From Lingula anatina (Eukaryota > Brachiopoda > Lingulata > Lingulida > Lingulidae), in contig NW_019776179.1 of NCBI RefSeq assembly GCF_001039355.2, positions 286,248 to 341,119 on the forward strand: a stretch of 54,872 nt of DNA. Direction: 5' to 3'. Below the pieces are notes generated by a model, which searched no databases, was not told the DNA's origin, and saw nothing but the letters and a program-made list of their open reading frames with translations. The position numbers and the translations under genes are program-made. This document shows, piece after piece, positions 50,059 to 54,872 of the stretch (position 1 is its first letter; the number at the start of each line of letters is the position of its first letter).

Positions 50059-50274
50059 TTTACTAATATCGTAGGAAACGCGTTTTCTCCAGTTAAAACA
50101 GATGAACTTTTAAACCATGTGTCGCAATAAATTTGTAACTATTTCAGTTTAATCATTAAGGCTAAAACCTTTAAAGGCAAAGTATAAACTGTGTCTTTCT
50201 TCGAACTCCATTCATTTCGTACGTATATTATGTTTGTTTATAATGATATGGATAAAGAGTTTGGAGAAAGGAAG

Positions 50275-50410
50275 CGGGAAGAAAAATAAAACCGACCAAT
50301 CGATTAAGCCTACGGAAAAACAGGTAACATTTCACCCCAGGGGTGTAGAGAGCGTGCTATTATGGCGCTTATCGTGACTTGGCCAGGGTTGCCCCTAACC
50401 CAATGTGTAC
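50275..50410 (-). promoter_or_regulatory. Conserved upstream block, copy C distal, with palindromic core
   Basis: A second ~28-bp element (50275–50302) is followed by CACCCCAGGGGTG at 50333–50345 and a stretch including ATGGCGCTTATCGTGACTTG. It is nearly collinear with 31384–31520. The element-to-element distance (244 bp here, 246 bp in copy B) is also kept. Confidence 0.6.
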
Positions 50411-50848
50411 TGTGCTTTTGTGTTCGCCTTGACACATCACCTCATTAAAGTGATTTAACGGGCACTCTTTTATTCTAGACCTCTATGGTTTATAAGTAAT
50501 TGGATTTAGGTGCTTTGGGGTTACTTATTTCTAAGTGAACTTTGAGAACTTGCTGGGAACTGAACCGTTATATATTCTCCGTACAACCTTAAGATAAATT
50601 TGCTTCATACTGTACATGCATGTTAACCTGTTCTCAAGAATATCATGTCTTGTGTCGTCACTATCATATTGAAATAAAAAAAGTCAAGTGCGTTTCGCTT
50701 AACTCTGAAAATAATTTTTAAAAAATCAGTGACATACCCAGCACGTTTAATTCACTTAAGCATTATGAGGACCATGGGGAAAATAAAAAATTATATTAAC
50801 CATGTATTTACACTGAATAAATAAAGTTTATTGAATAAATTAACTTAC

Positions 50849-51089
50849 GTCTAGTGCAATTTGTTCCAGGTGCAGTTTTGGCGGAGCAGCAGTGAGAGGG
50901 AGTGTAGTATTGAGTCACTGTATAGAATTCTGTCACATACCTGGGGGGAAGAAAGATATACAAGTCGTGTAGTCCACGGTTGTACAAAATATTTTGATAA
51001 ATGTGTACATCATATTCTTGCAGTCCGTCTGAATTGTCCCTGAATTGAAACTTGCTGTATTGTACGCAGTTCGATAAATTGTGTGTTTG

Positions 51090-51144
<55 letters not shown>

Positions 51145-51963
51145 CTGAGGTACTTCACCAGAAGCATTATCAGTTCAGATATGGATAAGATCTAGTTATA
51201 AGAATAGGGAAATGTAAGCGTATAGTATTAAAATATGACTCAAACCTACTTCTTTCCATAGCATCTGTGCCATCCCCAAGTACCACATTTATATGATTGC
51301 AAGGTTGATCTAGTAACTTGTTTGTAAACGGCAACGGTTTTGCTTTGCTTGGAACAAGTGGAGGGGCTGGAAATATAAAATGTTGCGCTGAAAACAGAAT
51401 TATGTGTTATTATAAGGTAATGTGTAAATTATGATAAGTAGAGATGCGGAAAAAATTAATTAATAAACCAATGCATAAAAAAACATGAAATGGGAAGATG
51501 CTGGTAAGTTGCAGCTTATCGTACTTGTCTCCTCAATATATATAAATTAATTAATTAATTAATCTATTTATTTTTTAATAAGAGCATCCCAGTCTGCAGA
51601 ATAATTTTTGGCAAGTTTGCAGACAACAAGCAGGTGCCAGATAAAATATAATAACATTGAGTGCTGTGGTTATAATATTTTCCACGATTTTAAACTCAAC
51701 TACCCGTACTTATCTTGCGCCTTACCAAATGAGTGAGTGTAATCTTCTATGTATGTTGCTGATGCGATAAAAATTTCTAATAGAACGCAGCATCAAACAA
51801 TCAAATATTAAATAGCCATCGAACCCTTATAAGACGCTGCAGGGTACAATAAACAATTAGACACTAATAAAAAAATCATTCACCTTGTTAGGCCTGAAGT
51901 TTCATTCACGAAGAGGAAAAACAGACAAAGGCTAACACACCACATCCTCCCTATATCGTCCAT
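50849..51963 (-). CDS. EMI-domain secreted protein, 5' part (three exons)
   Basis: Exons: 51963–51884, 51366–51250 and 50940–50849. Phases join correctly and all introns are GT–AG. The first exon encodes a signal peptide (MWCVSLCLFFLFVNETSG). Exons 2–3 encode an EMI-like domain: TCSKQSKTVAVYKQVTRS, KCGTWGWHRCYGKK, then a YVTEFYTVTQYYTPSHCC segment ending in GTNC. EMI domains occur at the N-terminus of secreted multimeric or multi-EGF proteins. The last exon ends in a good donor (GTAAGT, phase 1), but no following exon was found before copy C starts at 49840. If the donor is not used, 12 further sense codons after the split Arg lead to TAA, and an AATAAA lies 17–22 nt past the exon, so a ~110-aa protein is possible. 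It could also splice into copy C exon 2, which has the matching phase. Confidence 0.65.
51097..51141. repeat. (TA)n microsatellite
   Basis: About 22 TA units lie in intron 2 of the EMI-domain gene. Confidence 0.95.
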
Positions 51964-52447
51964 GTCACTGTCTCTTCCAGATTCTTTTTGAATACGAAAA
52001 AAAGACGTAATGTGAAAAGTTCCCTCAGTTTCAATCTTTGTCGGAATTTGGCCTCCTTTCAACAAAAGCGCATTTAGGCTATATGATAAAAGCACACGCG
52101 CTTATCAACTTTTGATCGTGGCACAGTAATTTACGCCTACATGTACCTCATGGCATTGGTGTCATTACATTGGCGTTGAAACGGTGTTCGTGGGTTCTCA
52201 GATAAAAGAGAAATTTGAGAAACCAATTCATTTTTCCATTTTTACCCCAAAATCGCAATTATGACGTACGTCACCTGTAAGATGCCTAAGTGTGTAAATG
52301 TTAATTTATTTACTCAAAAACACTGATGATTTATCTGTCATCCAAAAGAATACGTGTAAATGTATGTAAGGCAGTAAATAAAGCGTTTATGGCAAACGCT
52401 CACAGTATCCTTAAGTTAATTTGCAGTTTTGATAAGTAGGCTATTGA
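51964..52447. other. 5' flank of the EMI-domain gene
   Basis: No exon or clear TATA box was seen. The in-frame upstream ATG at 52095 would add a non-hydrophobic leader before the signal peptide and is not preferred. Confidence 0.4.
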
Positions 52448-52804
52448 CCCATTAGAGCCTGCGTCATCAAAACAAACAGCAGCCATTCTGGAGGGAGACC
52501 GGAATCGTCTGCTGCGCATGAACAAGCCATGTCAGTAGTTCACTTTTCGTTTTCTGTATTTCCTTTGATAATTAACCGAGCAAAATGATGAATTACTGCA
52601 GGTTATTTGATCGAGAAAAGATAACTAACTTTACAAGCGTTCACACTTGCCTGCAATGGTAACAATCCACGATGAAGGAACTAAAACCATAAACGGAGGA
52701 GAGACGGCGAGGTGGCTTTGAAAAGTAAAGGAATAAAACTAATCTATTTTATAGCAAAGAATGAAGAGCCAGCTGTGCAGGTTTTACCATAAAAGAAAAA
52801 AAAC
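52448..52804 (+). pseudogene. Decayed THAP-like exon with 5' flank, copy 1
   Basis: It aligns over its length with 54501–54872. It starts with CATCAAAACAAACAGCAGCC and TGGAGGGAGACCGGAATCGT, then ATGATGAATTACTGCAGG. Compared with copy 2, one base is missing in the GTTCACA-CTGCCTGCA region, which brings a stop after about 25 codons. Homology to THAP-type DNA-binding domains is inferred through copy 2 only. Confidence 0.4.
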
Positions 52805-53448
52805 AGTACAAAACCAAAGACCTAGGTGTGTACGTTATGAGCACACGTACTAGTACACTGCATATTCATTGAAAGTAGTGCCCAATAAGTTTGGGTGGAG
52901 AGTGTGTTAATTTGTTAAAACGTGTGGAAATACCCAGGCAGGGTTTCGACTTTTATAATGAAGACTCACCCATTTCCTTGGGTGTAATTTGTTATCAGTT
53001 ACGGTGCTCTCTAGATTTTATCGGCTGTCACCTACCTCTTTAATACCTGGTTAGCATTATTGCCAATTAGTGTCAAGGCTATATTTGTACTAGCTGTACA
53101 CAGCTGAGCTGGGCCAATTAAATCAATTACCTGTAGGCCTATGAAGCGTATTTGGAAGTTAGTGGCTTAATTTTCGATTTGGTGTAGTGATAAGAGTAGG
53201 CTAATTTTATTTTGCAAGTAAATTCTACCTCAGGTGTAATTGACATATAACCTCATGAAATGAATTTGCACTTTAAATTTCCTCTGTAAAAATGTTAAAT
53301 TCTGCTCCTTTCAACTGTAATGTTGTAAGTTACAATATGAATAAAAATCACAATGTTATTTTTCTATTAATTTACATTTAGGAAATTGATCAGGCAGTTC
53401 CCACCAAGCCACACTGATTGGGTGCAAGTAAATTATTTAAAAAAAAAA

Positions 53449-53483
<35 letters not shown>

Positions 53484-54500
53484 AAAACGGAAGCTTTTAA
53501 TGTGGTACAAAAGGCAGCTAGATGACACGCAAGGTAGAAGCTGCAAAAAATATTCCTAGATCTTTGTGACCAGCTGAGGAGACAGGATCTGAACATCAGG
53601 AGAGTGAAATCCAGTGCATGACAGGAGTTATTTAATTGAAGCGACACTCAGAACTCAGCATTTCATGTTCACTTTTATTCATGCAAAATGTGTACTTTTC
53701 CTATATGTTTAAGCAAATGGTTGCAGAAATGAAGATCAATTCATGAACTGCATTATTGTTATTTTACATTGGACATCATAAATACATAAGTGTTAAAAAT
53801 GCCTTGCTTCTGTGAATGACTGAATAATAATAAAATCCTAACAATGCTTATATGAATGGTTGCATTCATGGTGAATATTTAACTCTCTCAAACAACAGTC
53901 TTGTTACACGTACTTTCTAATGAACCAAAATGAAGTACAAGAATGCTGAAATAATTTCTGACAGCTTCACGATGTAGAGATAAGTCATAACTGACAGCAA
54001 TATTTCATGTCATAAGACAATCCTGCATACATTCTTCCTTGAGTCCTCAAGGGTTTATCCTGATGATCAGCTCAAAATTTCTCCTTATATCTATCCTTTA
54101 TGAAAAAAGTTGCTTCTATGTAAGGTTAAACTTATGATAACACAATTAACAATAAACTCTCTCAAACTATAACTGTCATTACCCAATGAACAAGAAAAAT
54201 GAAGTACAAGATAACTGAACTATCTTGTGACAACACGATGTTGGATAAGTAGCATTTGGTAGGATTTCACGTTTTTAGACTGTCTTGAGTTCATATTGGT
54301 CGATCCTGCTGATCAGCTGAAGCTTCAGCTTGTATATATCCTTTTCCCTTTGGTGTACTTGATCGCGATACGAAGTTTATTTTATTTTATTTGGTTCACC
54401 TCTATTACCGCTACTATTCCCGTCGTTCATTCCCTCCAGCATGGCCGCAGGACTAGTGTTACGGAGTAAATATGACGTCACTGTAATGGGTTAATATTAA
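52805..54500. other. Non-coding DNA with a (TAAA)n tract and diverged duplicates
   Basis: (AAAT)n lies at about 53441–53483. About 53880–54065 and 54150–54350 are weakly similar to each other (shared AACTCTCTCAAAC, AATGAAGTACAAGA, and TGATCAGCT words in the same order), suggesting an old duplication. No gene was recognised. Confidence 0.4.
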
Positions 54501-54872
54501 CCCATTGTAGCCCTCGTCATCAAAACAAACGGCAGCCATACTGGAGGGAGACCGGAATCGTCTGCTGCGCATGATCATGTCTACATGTACAATTTAGTAT
54601 TTTATTTCTGTGTTTTCTTTGATATTAAACCGAGTAAAATGATGAATTACTGCAGGGTATATGATAGAGAGAAGATAACTAATTTAACAAGCGTTCACAG
54701 ACTGCCTGCAGTGGTAACAATCCAAGGTGTAGGGACGAAAATCGTAAACAGAGGAGAGACCGAGGAGTGGCTTTGAATCAAGACTCATCGGACAAGTAAA
54801 GGATAAAACTAATTTATTTTACAGCAAAGAATGAAGACCCAGCTGTGCAGCCTTTACCATAAAAGAAAAAAA
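54501..54872 (+). pseudogene. Decayed THAP-like exon with 5' flank, copy 2 (runs off the window)
   Basis: From the ATG at 54639 the frame reads MMNYCRVYDREKITN, then SVHRLPAVVTIQGVGTK and EEWL before a TGA at 54774–54776. The order NYC…HRLPAVVT…QG…WL resembles the N-terminus of THAP-like proteins of transposon origin. The expected second Cys of the C2CH motif is missing. A +1 shift past the stop reads on to a possible donor (GACAA|GTAAAG). I treat it as a broken exon, with low confidence in the family. Confidence 0.4.

Noticed and set aside
1-54872. tRNA, rRNA or other structured RNA genes
   Set aside because: None could be recognised by eye. A tRNAscan-SE or Infernal run would be needed to exclude small ones.

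Overview
This is an animal nuclear genome window. Genes are split by GT–AG introns, spacers are AT-rich, microsatellites and DNA-transposon remnants are common, and there is one run of Ns. The gene families, the EMI/D8C/vWD/EGF secreted proteins and the type of repeats fit a lophotrochozoan, most likely a mollusc. I cannot name the species. All exon boundaries were read by eye from homology, reading phase and splice sites, and no transcript data were used.

Layout. At 1–9 kb on the + strand are two tandem SLC43-type (MFS) transporter genes. The first is represented only by its last two exons. The second is complete: 8 exons, 567 codons, with a decayed Tc1-like element in its first intron. It converges on a small unrecognised four-exon secreted-protein gene on the − strand (11.9–10.0 kb). 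From 13.8 to 49.8 kb, also on the − strand, lie three paralogous genes of the VWDE type (von Willebrand factor D and EGF domain protein), each starting with a signal peptide and a uromodulin-like D8C domain. In transcriptional order they are copy C (49.8–33.5 kb), copy B (31.0–28.5 kb) and copy A (22.6–13.8 kb). Copy C has 19 exons and 1366 codons and runs D8C–vWD–EGF–EGF-Ca–C-type lectin. Copy B keeps only the five N-terminal exons. Copy A has 14 exons and 1114 codons and lacks the EGF-Ca and lectin end. Upstream of C is the 5' part of an EMI-domain secreted gene (52.0–50.8 kb). The last 3 kb hold two copies of a decayed THAP-like exon and other duplicated DNA.

The three VWDE-like genes share exon lengths, intron phases, a TATA box 42–58 bp before the start codon, and a ~28-bp upstream element. 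That element lies about 200 bp before each start and recurs once further upstream. This non-coding conservation, the modular loss of 3' exons between copies, and the matching intron phases of nearby 5' cassettes (EMI exons, copy B exons) are the most interesting aspects. The cluster probably makes extracellular matrix, mucus or immune-recognition proteins, but that role is inferred from domains only.

Repeats include two Tc1/mariner-type elements with clear terminal inverted repeats, two MITE-like elements, a ~1.85-kb foldback palindrome with a nested insertion, and a ~145-bp intronic minisatellite whose units carry nuclear-receptor-like DR1 motifs.
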